Source of the DNA: Lachnospiraceae bacterium
GTDB lineage: Bacteria > Bacillota > Clostridia > Lachnospirales > Lachnospiraceae
Length of the DNA stretch: 19,232 bases
Reading direction: 5' to 3'
Assembly: GCA_021202715.1 (NCBI GenBank)
Contig: JAJQCL010000140.1
Location: forward strand, 1-19,232
The notes beneath the pieces were generated by a model, which was not told where the DNA came from, made no database searches, and saw only the letters and a program-made list of their open reading frames with translations. The position numbers and the translations under genes were made by a program. Below are positions 1-8,350 of this stretch, piece after piece (positions within the stretch are counted from its first letter, which is position 1; the number at the start of each line of letters is the position of its first letter).

Positions 1-336
1 CCCCTGCTCCCGGATCGTGCTCACCAGCTCCGGCGTGCTGCCGCCCTCCCGGCCATTCACCTTCTCAATATAATCCCCCGCCTCCACCAGCCCTTCCGCC
101 GGATTCACCACATCCCCCTGTTCGTTCGTCACCTCCCCGGTTCCCACGATCAGCACGCCGCTGGTCTGCAGATAGATCCCCACGGCCATCCCACAGGGAT
201 ACACCAGCGTCTCGCCCGACGCCGACACCGGAACATCGCCGCTCTCCCGCCGCGTAAAGCGGGCATATCCCAGTGTCAGGATCAGAGTACAGACCAGCGC
301 GCGGAGCAGCCAGCGCCGGTAGATCCTTCTCTCCAT
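1..336 (-). CDS. spoIVB: SpoIVB peptidase, N-terminal part (cut by window edge)
   Basis: Partial gene: 112 codons of the N-terminus are present and the rest, including the serine-protease domain, lies beyond position 1. SpoIVB is secreted from the forespore and cleaves SpoIVFA, which triggers pro-sigma-K processing in the mother cell. The translation shows a basic start (MERRIYRRW), one membrane segment at about residues 9-24, and then the family-typical stretch CGMAVGIYLQTSGVLIVGTG leading into a PDZ domain (GLVEAGDYIEKVNG). The recN-spoIVB order is standard in spore-forming Firmicutes and spo0A would be expected next. The start is uncertain: the ATG at 336 lies 14 nt from the GGAGG at 355-351, whereas an in-frame TTG at 342 lies only 8 nt away and adds two residues. 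Identification is firm and the start codon is not. Confidence 0.88.
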   Translation of the reverse strand, partial: MERRIYRRWLLRALVCTLILTLGYARFTRRESGDVPVSASGETLVYPCGMAVGIYLQTSGVLIVGTGEVTNEQGDVVNPAEGLVEAGDYIEKVNGREGGSTPELVSTIREQG

Positions 337-389
337 GCTCAAACCTCATGCCTCCTTTTTCCCGCATGGCTCCTTTCACCGCGTAAGAA

Positions 390-426
390 AAGAGCGAGAC
401 AATCGCGCGGATTTTGTCTCGCTCTT
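390..426 (-). terminator. Hairpin terminator between recN and spoIVB
   Basis: A perfect 13-bp inverted repeat pairs 390-402 (AAGAGCGAGACAA) with 414-426 (TTGTCTCGCTCTT) around an 11-nt loop. Read on the minus strand, the stem is followed by TTTCTTA. It lies about 60 nt after the recN stop and about 55 nt before spoIVB, so it probably ends or attenuates the upstream operon. spoIVB would then rely on its own, probably sporulation-specific, transcription. Confidence 0.7.
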
Positions 427-484
427 AGTATGTACCTCAGGCTTTGTTTCACACTGGGAACTTCCTGTCCGGCTTTCCATTCTC

Positions 485-2173
485 TTACAGAGCAGGAAGA
501 TTTTTTTTGACTTTTGTTGCCAGCGCTTTCATATCGCAGGCATTTTGATAAACGGCCTCGGTCATCTCAGCGCCGCCCAACAGCCGGGCCAGCTCGTCGA
601 TGGACGCATTTTCATCCAGCGGAATCACCGACGTGAGAGTGTGGCTGCCCCGCGTTGTCTTGCGGATGCAGAAATGGTGATCCGCCATCGAGGCAATCTG
701 CGGCAAATGCGTAATACAGATCACCTGACGGTGGCGGCCGATGAGACTCAGCTTCTCCGACACCTTCTGCGCTGTGCGCCCGCTGATGCCCGTATCAATC
801 TCATCAAAGATCAGCGTAGGAATCTCATCTTTGTCGGCCAGAACCGCCTTGATGGCCAGCATGATCCGCGACAGCTCACCGCCGGAAGCCACCCGCCCGA
901 GAGGACGAGGCTCCTCCCCCTCGTTCAGGGAAATGAGGAATTCCACCTGGTCCTGACCATTTTTTCCCGGCTCCTCCAGCGTCTCCAGGGAAATGCAAAA
1001 TTCTACATGGCTGAAATTCAGTTCGCAGATGCCCGCCTGCAGCTCCTCCTGCAGCCGCGGAAGGATCTGGCGCCGCAGGGCGGTGAGCCGGTCTGCCGTC
1101 TCCTGCAGCTCCTGCCGACAGGCGGCTTCCTTCTGCTCCGCGTCACGTTTGCGGACTTCCCATTCCTCGAGGTCTGCCAGACTCTGCTGTTTCTCCGTCA
1201 GCGTTTTCTGCATCTTTTCATAGGAATCGCCATATTTGGATTCCAGACGCTGCAGCAGATCCAGACGATCCTCCGTCTCGCGAAATTCCTCCGGATCGAA
1301 GGTCAGGCCCTCCAGATAGTCCGACAATTCGCGATTGAAGCTACTTACGAGATCCTCGATCTCCGCCAGTTCCTGACTCAGATCCGCGAGGTCTTCATCG
1401 AGCCGGACCAGTCCCGCCAGCTCCCGCGCCGCCCGGGAGATCTGCTCGGCCGCCGCCGTGCTGCCGTCCATCCAGTCCGCCACATCCCGCAGGCTGCCGC
1501 AGATCTTCTGACTGTTGTTCATCTTGCGGAAGGCCCGGGTCAGTTCCTCCGTCTCCCCCGGACGCACCGCGGCCTCCTCGATCTCCTGAATCTCAAAACG
1601 CAGGAAATCCATCTGCCGCCGCCGTTCCTCCGGATCCACCTGAAACGCTGCCCGTTCCCGGCGTGCTTCCTGCCATTTCTGATACGCCGCAGCCACCTGC
1701 TCCCGCTGGGTCTGCACCGCCGTCCCGCCGAAGGCATCGAGCACCTCCAGATGCTTCTCCCGACGCATCAGGGACTGGTGCTCGTGCTGTCCGTGGATAT
1801 CCAGAAGCAGCGCAGTCACCTGACGCACCTTTGCCGAAGTCACGGTCTCATCATTGATCTTATGAACACTGCGCCCCGGCAGCATCTTTCGCGAGATCAC
1901 AATACACTCGTACTCCGTGCTGACATCCAGGGCGGCCAGCTGCTCTCTCTTTTCCGCCTCCGGAACGGAGAAGACCAGCTCTGTATAGGCAAAATCACTG
2001 CCGCTGCGGATCATGTCGCCCCGCAGCCGTCCTCCGAGCGCCGCATTTACGGCGTCAATGAGCAGAGATTTTCCGGCTCCGGTCTCACCCGTCAGGATAT
2101 TGAGCCCATCGCCGAAGTCGATGTCCGCCTCCTCGATCAGAGCAAAATTTTTCACATGCAGATTCAACAGCAT
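485..2173 (-). CDS. recN: DNA repair protein RecN
   Basis: RecN is an SMC-like ATPase that acts early in recombinational repair of double-strand breaks. The protein has 562 residues, the usual length. Visible are the Walker A GETGAGKS (residues 29-36), the RecN-typical DIHGQHEHQSL stretch, long charged coiled-coil regions in the middle, the ABC signature-like VASGGELSR, and a Walker B (TLIFDEIDTGISG) near the C-terminus. The start is set by GGAGG six nt upstream of the ATG. It follows nadK by 109 nt. In many related genomes argR sits in that gap, but here it does not. A hairpin terminator lies downstream, before spoIVB. Confidence 0.97.
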   Translation of the reverse strand: MLLNLHVKNFALIEEADIDFGDGLNILTGETGAGKSLLIDAVNAALGGRLRGDMIRSGSDFAYTELVFSVPEAEKREQLAALDVSTEYECIVISRKMLPGRSVHKINDETVTSAKVRQVTALLLDIHGQHEHQSLMRREKHLEVLDAFGGTAVQTQREQVAAAYQKWQEARRERAAFQVDPEERRRQMDFLRFEIQEIEEAAVRPGETEELTRAFRKMNNSQKICGSLRDVADWMDGSTAAAEQISRAARELAGLVRLDEDLADLSQELAEIEDLVSSFNRELSDYLEGLTFDPEEFRETEDRLDLLQRLESKYGDSYEKMQKTLTEKQQSLADLEEWEVRKRDAEQKEAACRQELQETADRLTALRRQILPRLQEELQAGICELNFSHVEFCISLETLEEPGKNGQDQVEFLISLNEGEEPRPLGRVASGGELSRIMLAIKAVLADKDEIPTLIFDEIDTGISGRTAQKVSEKLSLIGRHRQVICITHLPQIASMADHHFCIRKTTRGSHTLTSVIPLDENASIDELARLLGGAEMTEAVYQNACDMKALATKVKKNLPAL

Positions 2174-2233
2174 GGCATTCCTCCGCCTTTCATCATGACA
2201 CGCAGGGATTGATGACAGTATCTCCCTTTTTTT

Positions 2234-2255
2234 AAATAAAATGCACTTTGCGCAT
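2234..2255 (-). terminator. Weak hairpin plus T-tract after nadK
   Basis: On the minus strand ATGCG-CAAAG-TGCAT (2255-2241) can form a short stem containing one G-U pair, and it is followed by TTTATTT. It sits in the nadK-recN spacer where argR usually lies. The stem is short, so this may only attenuate transcription or be chance. Confidence 0.25.
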
Positions 2256-2282
2256 CCGTAAGAAAAATCCGCCGAATCCCCG

Positions 2283-3146
2283 TCAGGACATTTTCACGCG
2301 CAGCGTCTCCAGGAAGCTCATGGAACTTAATTTAAGGATCTTCGTCACCTGTTCGGCCCGCTGCACCACGATCCGTGAGCCGGGCTCCAGGCGGAACACC
2401 GCGTCCCCGTCAAAGCTGGCCACATACCCGGCGTCGGAGCCGCGGTCCTTCTCCGAACCCAGAATCTCCAGTTCGATCGTATCCGTAGAGGAAAGGATCA
2501 GACTGCGGTTGTTCAGGGAATGAGGCGCGATCGGCGTCACCAGAAACAGCTTCGCCGTCGGCTCCACGACCGGGCCGCCGCAGGACAGATTGTAGGCGGT
2601 CGAGCCGGTCGGCGTCGAGACAATGATCCCATCCGCCGCATAGAGATAGAGGAACTCGCCGTTGACATAGACCTTGAACTTGAAGATACGCAGGCTCTGA
2701 CTCCGGTTCAGCGTCAGATCATTGAGAGCCACGTCCTCTCCAAGCACCTGACCATCCGGGGAGAGAATCTTCCCGTAGAGCATCATCCGTTCTTCCTGGA
2801 TGTACTCGTCCGCCACAACGCGCTCAAGGATATCCGTCACGCTGTTGCGGTCTCCCTCCGTCAAATAGCCGAGCGTCCCCAGATTGATCCCCAGAAAAGG
2901 CACATTGAGATCGACCAGGTTCCGGGCCGCCCGCAGCAGTGTGCCGTCGCCTCCGAGGACGATGACGCACTCCACATCCAGCGGAACCTCCCGAAGCACC
3001 GTGTTGTGGCCATAGACCTCCGATTCCTTCTTTTCCTTACGAACGTAACAGGTCTTTCCCCGCTTCAGAAGGTAGTTTTTGATTAGATTGGTCGTATCGA
3101 AGCTGGCATCTTTGGTCTCATTGGTAATGATGAAAAAATGATTCAT
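2283..3146 (-). CDS. nadK: NAD kinase
   Basis: This enzyme phosphorylates NAD to NADP. The 287-residue protein carries the catalytic GGDGT motif (VIVLGGDGTLL, residues 61-71) and the conserved PTGSTAYNLSCGGP nucleotide-binding stretch, followed by the usual beta-rich C-terminal domain. The reading frame stays open 20 codons further upstream, but the start MNHFFIITNE is chosen because AGGAG lies 7 nt before it and the protein then matches family length. It follows tlyA with a 77-nt gap and precedes recN. The tlyA-nadK-recN order is a conserved clostridial block. Confidence 0.96.
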   Translation of the reverse strand: MNHFFIITNETKDASFDTTNLIKNYLLKRGKTCYVRKEKKESEVYGHNTVLREVPLDVECVIVLGGDGTLLRAARNLVDLNVPFLGINLGTLGYLTEGDRNSVTDILERVVADEYIQEERMMLYGKILSPDGQVLGEDVALNDLTLNRSQSLRIFKFKVYVNGEFLYLYAADGIIVSTPTGSTAYNLSCGGPVVEPTAKLFLVTPIAPHSLNNRSLILSSTDTIELEILGSEKDRGSDAGYVASFDGDAVFRLEPGSRIVVQRAEQVTKILKLSSMSFLETLRVKMS

Positions 3147-3223
3147 ACCCTGTCTCCTCTGATCACACATTTCCCCGCCATGATCTGTCCGGAAAACCAT
3201 CCGCACAGACCTTTATTTTTCTC

Positions 3224-4024
3224 TCAGCGATCCAGCTCTCCGTGCGCAGCTTCCACCACCGCGCCCGGATCAATGGGAAGGATCTCCGCCTGCGGATCCG
3301 CAGACAGATGCAGCAGATATTCGATATTTCCCTCCGGTCCTTTGATCGGGGAATAATCGAGATTTTTCACGGCAAAGCCCAGCGTACCGGCCCAGTCAAT
3401 GACCTTATCGATGACATCCCGGTGCGTGCTCTTCTCCCGCACCACGCCCTTCTTCCCCACCTTCTCCCGGCCCGCCTCGAACTGAGGCTTGATCAGACAG
3501 ACAATCTCGCCGTTCTCCGCCAGCAGTTCCTTCACGGGGCCGAGAACCTTTGTTAAGGAAATGAAGGACACATCAATGGAGGCGAACGCGATCGGCTCCG
3601 GCACCTGTTCCCGGGTTACATAACGGATGTTGGTCTTCTCCATACAGACCACCCGCTCGTCCTGCCGCAGCTTCCAGGCCAGCTGTCCATAGCCCACGTC
3701 CACCGCATAGACCCGTACGGCGCCGTTCTGCAGCATGCAGTCGGTGAAGCCGCCGGTGGAGGCGCCCACATCCATACAGACCTTCCCGGACAGCTCCACG
3801 CCAAACCGGTCCATGGCCTTCTCGAGCTTCAGGCCGCCCCGGCTGACATAGGGCATCACCCGCCCGTGCAGGACCACCTCCGCCTCCTCGCTGAAGGTGC
3901 TGCCCGGCTTGTCCTCGCGTTGTCCGTCTACAAAGATGCTTCCCGCCATGATCAGCGCCTTGGCCTTCTCCCGGGAGGGGGCAATTCCACGCTGTACAAC
4001 AAGAACATCCAGCCGTTCTTTCAT
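3224..4024 (-). CDS. tlyA: TlyA family 16S/23S rRNA 2'-O-methyltransferase
   Basis: TlyA-type proteins methylate ribose 2'-OH groups in rRNA, and some homologs were first described as hemolysins. The 266 residues show an N-terminal S4 RNA-binding domain (MKERLDVLVVQRG to about residue 60), a linker with YVSRGGLKLEKA, and an FtsJ/RrmJ-like SAM-binding fold beginning CMDVGASTGGFTDC. Later motifs are DVSFISL and LIKPQFEAGREKVGKKGVV. The frame is open for 46 codons upstream, but homology begins at MKERLDV, and AAAGGGG lies about 9 nt before that ATG. The ATG overlaps the stop of a 27-codon ORF (ATGA), so translation may be coupled. Confidence 0.93.
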   Translation of the reverse strand: MKERLDVLVVQRGIAPSREKAKALIMAGSIFVDGQREDKPGSTFSEEAEVVLHGRVMPYVSRGGLKLEKAMDRFGVELSGKVCMDVGASTGGFTDCMLQNGAVRVYAVDVGYGQLAWKLRQDERVVCMEKTNIRYVTREQVPEPIAFASIDVSFISLTKVLGPVKELLAENGEIVCLIKPQFEAGREKVGKKGVVREKSTHRDVIDKVIDWAGTLGFAVKNLDYSPIKGPEGNIEYLLHLSADPQAEILPIDPGAVVEAAHGELDR

Positions 4025-4104
4025 CCCTCCCGTCCCCTTTCTGTCATTCTCCCCTGCCGGACGATTCGCTTTCTCGGGGAGGTCCCTCTCTTCGTCCGCA
4101 TCAT
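4021..4104 (-). CDS. Possible 27-residue basic micro-ORF bridging dxs and tlyA
   Basis: On the minus strand ATG-ATG starts within the dxs stop (ATGA, 4104-4101) and the ORF ends with a TGA that overlaps the tlyA start (ATGA, 4024-4021). A GAGGG lies six nt upstream of the first ATG, inside the end of dxs. The peptide begins MMRTKRGTSPRKR and is strongly basic, with nine Arg and two Lys in 27 residues. I recognise no family. It may only carry ribosomes from dxs to tlyA. Chance is also plausible in this GC-rich, stop-poor sequence, because the tlyA frame is open over the same stretch. Confidence 0.3.
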   Translation of the reverse strand: MMRTKRGTSPRKRIVRQGRMTERGREG

Positions 4105-5975
4105 GCGTTTCCCTCTGTCTGTGCCCATTTCGTCCGGATCCGGGCACAGACGCTCTCCGCATCGAGTCCCAGTTCTCTCTTCAAGACGGACACGCTTCCA
4201 TGCTCCACATACTGATCCGGAATCGCGATCTGCAGGATGCTGCACGAGGAAGACTGCTCCGAGAGGAAGGCCGCCACGTGCTCGCCGAAGCCGCCGCTCA
4301 GAACATTTTCCTCCATCGTCACCACCAGCGCATGCTCCTGCGCCAGTGTTTCCAGCATCTGCGTATCCAGCGGCGCGACAAAGCGGGCGTTCACCAGAGA
4401 CACAGCATGTCCCTCCGCTTTCAGAGTCTCGCGGACCTCCCAGGCCGTTTCCACCATGGAACCCACCGCCAGAAGCGCGATCTCCTTCTCCCGGAACATC
4501 CACTCGGATTTCCCGTACTCGATCCGCGGACGGAATTCCCGCATCTTCGAGCAGGCCGTCCCCCGCGGATAACGGATCGCCAGCGGCCCCTCGTACACCG
4601 CGCTGAAACGCAGCCTATCCGCCAGCTCATAGCAGTTCTTGGGCGCCAGACCCGTCATCCCCGGAATCATCTGCAGGAAGGGCAGATCAAACATCCCCTG
4701 GTGCGTCTCCCCGTCGCTTCCCACGATGCCCGCCCGGTCGATGGCAAAGGTGACATTGAGGTTCTGGATACAGACGTCATGGATCACCTGATCGAAGCCC
4801 CGCTGCAGGAAGGAGGAATAGACGCAGAAATACGGTTTCATGCCTCCCACGGCCAGTCCCGCCGCGAAGGTCACGCCGTGCTGTTCGGCGATGCCCACGT
4901 CAAAGAAACGATCCGGGAAATCCCGGGAAAACTTCTTTAAACCGGTGCCCTCGGGCATGGCCGCCGTGATCCCCACGATGCGCTCATCCTTCTGCGCCAT
5001 ACCGCAGAATACCTTGGAAAAGACATCCGTATAGCTCGGCTCCGTCTTGGGCGGCACACTCTTTCCCGTCTCGATGTCAAAGCTCCCGACTCCGTGAAAA
5101 TGCTCCGGGAACCGCTCAGCGGGCCGATAACCCTTCCCCTTCCGGGTCAGGACATGAACCACCACCGCCCGGTTCATCCGTTTGGCATCCGCAAAGATAT
5201 CCAGCATGGCCGGAATATCATAGCCGTCCACCGGCCCCAGATAAGTCAGATCCATGTCTTCAAAGATCATCCCCGGGATCACCAGCTGCTTGATGCTGCT
5301 CTTGGTCCGGCTGATCCGATCCGCCATCTGGCTGCCTCCCGGCGTCCGGGAGAGGGCCGAACGAACATTTTTCTTGAGTTCGTTGTACTTGGGCGCTGTT
5401 CTGAGCCGTCCGAGTGCCCGGGAAATCCCGCCGATATTTTCGGAGATGGACATTTCATTGTCATTCAGAACAATGATAAAGTTGCTCTTCATCCGCGAGG
5501 CATTATTCAGAGCCTCATAGGCCATCCCGCCCGTCAGCGCACCATCGCCGATGACGGCGACCACATAATGATCCTCTCCCCGCATATCCCGGGCCTGCGC
5601 CAACCCCAGCGCCGCTGAGATCGACGTCGAGCTGTGCCCCGTATTGAACGCATCGCAGTCGCTTTCCCGCCGGTTCGGGAAACCGCTGAGCCCGCCATAG
5701 CAGCGGATCTCGTCGAATCCGTCCCGCCGTCCGGTGAGGATCTTGTGTGTGTAGGACTGGTGTCCCACATCCCACACAAGCATATCCTCCGGCAAATGAA
5801 AAGCCAGATGCAGGGCCCTCGTCAGCTCCACCACCCCCAGATTCGAGGCCAGATGGCCGCCTGTCCGGCTGATTTTTTCCAGAATGAACTGTCGTATCTC
5901 TTCTGCCAGCGCCCCATACTGCTCCGGGTCGATACTCTGAATATCGTTGGGCTGGTTAATCTGCTCGAGTATCAT
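4101..5975 (-). CDS. dxs: 1-deoxy-D-xylulose-5-phosphate synthase
   Basis: DXS condenses pyruvate and glyceraldehyde-3-phosphate with thiamine diphosphate, the first step of the MEP isoprenoid pathway. The 624 residues are of normal length. Visible are RTGGHLASNLGVVELT (about 37-52), DVGHQSYTHK (about 69-78), the ThDP-binding GDGALTGGMAYEALNN (143-158), the pyrimidine-binding domain with MPEGTGL, GIAEQHGVTFAAGLA and DRAGIVGSDGETHQG, and a C-terminal transketolase domain. GAGGG lies 7 nt before the ATG. The gene starts 11 nt after ispA, so both isoprenoid genes are co-transcribed. Confidence 0.97.
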   Translation of the reverse strand: MILEQINQPNDIQSIDPEQYGALAEEIRQFILEKISRTGGHLASNLGVVELTRALHLAFHLPEDMLVWDVGHQSYTHKILTGRRDGFDEIRCYGGLSGFPNRRESDCDAFNTGHSSTSISAALGLAQARDMRGEDHYVVAVIGDGALTGGMAYEALNNASRMKSNFIIVLNDNEMSISENIGGISRALGRLRTAPKYNELKKNVRSALSRTPGGSQMADRISRTKSSIKQLVIPGMIFEDMDLTYLGPVDGYDIPAMLDIFADAKRMNRAVVVHVLTRKGKGYRPAERFPEHFHGVGSFDIETGKSVPPKTEPSYTDVFSKVFCGMAQKDERIVGITAAMPEGTGLKKFSRDFPDRFFDVGIAEQHGVTFAAGLAVGGMKPYFCVYSSFLQRGFDQVIHDVCIQNLNVTFAIDRAGIVGSDGETHQGMFDLPFLQMIPGMTGLAPKNCYELADRLRFSAVYEGPLAIRYPRGTACSKMREFRPRIEYGKSEWMFREKEIALLAVGSMVETAWEVRETLKAEGHAVSLVNARFVAPLDTQMLETLAQEHALVVTMEENVLSGGFGEHVAAFLSEQSSSCSILQIAIPDQYVEHGSVSVLKRELGLDAESVCARIRTKWAQTEGNA

Positions 5976-5986
5976 AGCGCTTCCCT

Positions 5987-6862
5987 CTAGTTTTTCCTCT
6001 TCTCCAGTTTTTCAATAAATTCCTTAAAAAAGGAAGTATCTCCGGGAAGCTCCTCCAGAAGCCTGACGGCCTCCCCGCTTCGCCGGACCACCTCATCCTG
6101 CGCTGCTTCCAGGCCGTACAGCGTCACATAGGTGGTCTTAGCGTTCCTCTCATCACTGCCGATCGGCTTCCCCAGTTCTTCCTCACTGCTGGTCACATCC
6201 AGAATGTCATCCCGGATCTGGAAAGCCAATCCCACGTCGGTGCCGATCTGCTCCATGACGGCCACTTCTGCGTCGTCGGCTCCGGCCAGCACAGCCCCGA
6301 TCATCAGAGACGCTTCCAGAAGCGCTCCCGTCTTCAGGCGGTAAATAAAATCCAGCTCCTCCGCTGTGATCGGCTGTCCGGTCTTCTCCACATCGACGAC
6401 CTGGCCGCCGGCCATGCCATAAATGCCGGCCTTTTCTGCCAGGATTCCCAGAGCACGACCGACCCGCGCGGTCTCCTCTGTTCGGGCAAAGGCCCTGGCT
6501 GCCGTTTCAAAAGCATAGGTCAGAAGACAGTCTCCCGCCAGGATTCCCATGTCCTCGCCGTATTTCGACCAGGTGGTCGGTTTTCCGCGGCGCAGGGTAT
6601 CGTTATCCATGGCCGGCAGATCATCGTGGACCAGCGAATAGGTGTGAATCATCTCCATGGCCGCCATAAAAGGCTCCACCACGTCGCCTCCGCCGCCAAA
6701 AAGGCAAAACGCCTCCCCCATCAGGCGGGGCCGGATGCGCTTGCCGCCGGCCAGGACGCTGTAATTCATCGCCTCAAGGACGGTTTTCTGGAATCCTTCC
6801 TCCGGCGGAAGATATTTTTTCAGGATCTGCTCGACCCGTTCGACAGAATAGTTCGCACTCAC
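5987..6862 (-). CDS. ispA: Farnesyl diphosphate synthase (polyprenyl synthetase)
   Basis: This prenyltransferase joins IPP and DMAPP/GPP to make farnesyl diphosphate for undecaprenyl phosphate and quinone synthesis. The 291 residues carry GGKRIRPRL (39-47), the first aspartate-rich motif DDLPAMD (80-86) and the second, DDILD (218-222, within FQIRDDILD). Start codon is GTG; it overlaps the xseB stop as GTGA, which implies translational coupling. The short spacing of the first aspartate motif fits bacterial short-chain FPP synthases, although geranylgeranyl diphosphate synthase cannot be excluded from sequence alone. dxs follows 11 nt later. Confidence 0.94.
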   Translation of the reverse strand: MSANYSVERVEQILKKYLPPEEGFQKTVLEAMNYSVLAGGKRIRPRLMGEAFCLFGGGGDVVEPFMAAMEMIHTYSLVHDDLPAMDNDTLRRGKPTTWSKYGEDMGILAGDCLLTYAFETAARAFARTEETARVGRALGILAEKAGIYGMAGGQVVDVEKTGQPITAEELDFIYRLKTGALLEASLMIGAVLAGADDAEVAVMEQIGTDVGLAFQIRDDILDVTSSEEELGKPIGSDERNAKTTYVTLYGLEAAQDEVVRRSGEAVRLLEELPGDTSFFKEFIEKLEKRKN

Positions 6863-7071
6863 GCTTCTGCACCTCCTCCCTCCTCGAGAACGATCAGCTG
6901 CTTTTCGATCCGGTCGATCTTTTCATTGCAGCACTGAACCAGCGCCACACCCTTTCGATACAGGGAAAAGGTCTCCTCCAGACTATGCTCTCCCTCTTCC
7001 ATCTCGGTCAGAAGCTCATCCAGCTGCTGGCAGGCTTCCTCCATCGTCAACGCCTCCATCGTCTCATCCAT
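6859..7071 (-). CDS. xseB: Exodeoxyribonuclease VII small subunit
   Basis: This is the small helical subunit that binds XseA to form exonuclease VII, a single-strand-specific DNA exonuclease. The 70 residues match the family length and pattern (MEEACQQLDELLTEMEEGEHSLEETFSLYRKGVALVQ can be read as two consecutive helices). GGAGGAGG lies 9 nt before the ATG. The gene begins a few bases after the xseA stop and ends in a GTGA overlap with ispA. Confidence 0.94.
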   Translation of the reverse strand: MDETMEALTMEEACQQLDELLTEMEEGEHSLEETFSLYRKGVALVQCCNEKIDRIEKQLIVLEEGGGAEA

Positions 7072-7075
7072 CTGT

Positions 7076-8350
7076 TTATGCCTCCTCCCGATCTGATGTT
7101 ATTTTCTGCACCAGAGCATCCAGCTGTCCGTCCCGCAAATTCACCGTGATCCGGCTTCCCGTCTCTACCTGCTCCACCGAGCGGACAGCACGGCCATCCT
7201 CCGCGGTGACGAACGCATAGCCGCTCTGCATCCGGGCCAGCGGAGAAAGAGCTTCCAGACGTGCGGAGGCCAGCGCCAGCCGCTGTCTGCTCCCCTCCAG
7301 ACTCTCCCGCATCCTCTCCTGCATCTGTCGTTCCCGGTTCATCACGCCCTGGCGGCGTTCCTCCAGGCTGTGCCGGGGCGTCAGCCGTTCCAGCCGCCGG
7401 GAACTCTGCAGCAAAGACACGCGGCTCTCGGAGAGCTTCCCTGTCATCAGCCGGGTCAGTCTCTGACGCGCTGTGGCCAGATCTCCCAGAAAATCCGCCA
7501 GGTCACAGACGGCCAGCTCCGCCGCCGCCGAGGGCGTCGGGGCGCGCAGATCCGCTACATAATCCGCGATGGTCGTATCCGTCTCGTGACCAACGGCCGA
7601 GATGACCGGCGTGCGGCAGTCGAAGATCGCCCGGGCCACAGATTCCTCATTGAAGGCCCACAGATCCTCGATGGAGCCGCCGCCCCGTCCCACGATCAGA
7701 CAGTCCAATCCCATCTCATCCAGCGTCTCAATGCCCCGGACAATGCTGGCGGCTGCCCGCTCTCCCTGGACGATCGCCGGATAAAGAATCATCTGTACAT
7801 ATGGATTTCTCCGCTGGGAAATAGTCACAATATCGCGGATCGCCGCGCCGGTGGAAGCTGTCACAATGCCAATCCGCGCCGCAAAACGGGTAATCGGCTG
7901 CTTGTACTCCGGGGCAAACATCCCCATCTCCGCCAGACGGGCTTTCCTCTCCTCCAGTTGCTGATAGAGATCGCCCTGTCCATCCAGACGGATCTCCCGG
8001 GCATAGAGCTGGTACGTGCCGTCCCGCTCATAGACACTGATGCTCCCCAGCACGATGACCTTCTGTCCTTCGTGCATGACAAAATGAAGGCCGCCCCGGT
8101 TGCCGGCGAACATCACTGCCGCCAGCGTTCCCGTTCCGTCCTTCAAAGTAAAGTAAATGTGACCGGAGGTGTGATATTTGCAATTTGAGACCTCGCCCTT
8201 CACATAAATCTGCCGCAGGGCAAAATCCCTGGAGAACATGGCTTTAATATAGGAGTTCACCTGCGCTACAGTATATATGCCGGGACTCTGTCTGCGGGAC
8301 ACACCCTGTCCCGCTCTTCCCCGGCGCAGATCTGATGCTTCCAGACTCAC
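7076..8350 (-). CDS. xseA: Exodeoxyribonuclease VII large subunit
   Basis: XseA is the catalytic subunit of exonuclease VII. The 424 residues show an N-terminal OB fold (YTVAQVNSYIKAMF to IYVKGEVSN and SGHIYFTLKD, roughly 27-80), the catalytic domain with IGIVTASTGAAIRDI, DCLIVGRGGGSIEDLWAFNEE and AVGHETDTTIADYVADLRAPTPSAAAE, and a helical Arg/Glu/Leu-rich C-terminal arm. The start is GTG placed directly after the nusB TAA, with GGAGG five nt upstream. The roughly 25-residue Arg-rich leader before the OB fold is slightly longer than usual, but no better start is visible. Confidence 0.95.
   Translation of the reverse strand: MSLEASDLRRGRAGQGVSRRQSPGIYTVAQVNSYIKAMFSRDFALRQIYVKGEVSNCKYHTSGHIYFTLKDGTGTLAAVMFAGNRGGLHFVMHEGQKVIVLGSISVYERDGTYQLYAREIRLDGQGDLYQQLEERKARLAEMGMFAPEYKQPITRFAARIGIVTASTGAAIRDIVTISQRRNPYVQMILYPAIVQGERAAASIVRGIETLDEMGLDCLIVGRGGGSIEDLWAFNEESVARAIFDCRTPVISAVGHETDTTIADYVADLRAPTPSAAAELAVCDLADFLGDLATARQRLTRLMTGKLSESRVSLLQSSRRLERLTPRHSLEERRQGVMNRERQMQERMRESLEGSRQRLALASARLEALSPLARMQSGYAFVTAEDGRAVRSVEQVETGSRITVNLRDGQLDALVQKITSDREEA

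Noticed and set aside
335..2212. 625-codon plus-strand open frame
   Set aside because: It is the antisense shadow of recN, whose ATPase motifs and ribosome binding site are unmistakable. The plus-strand translation resembles no family.
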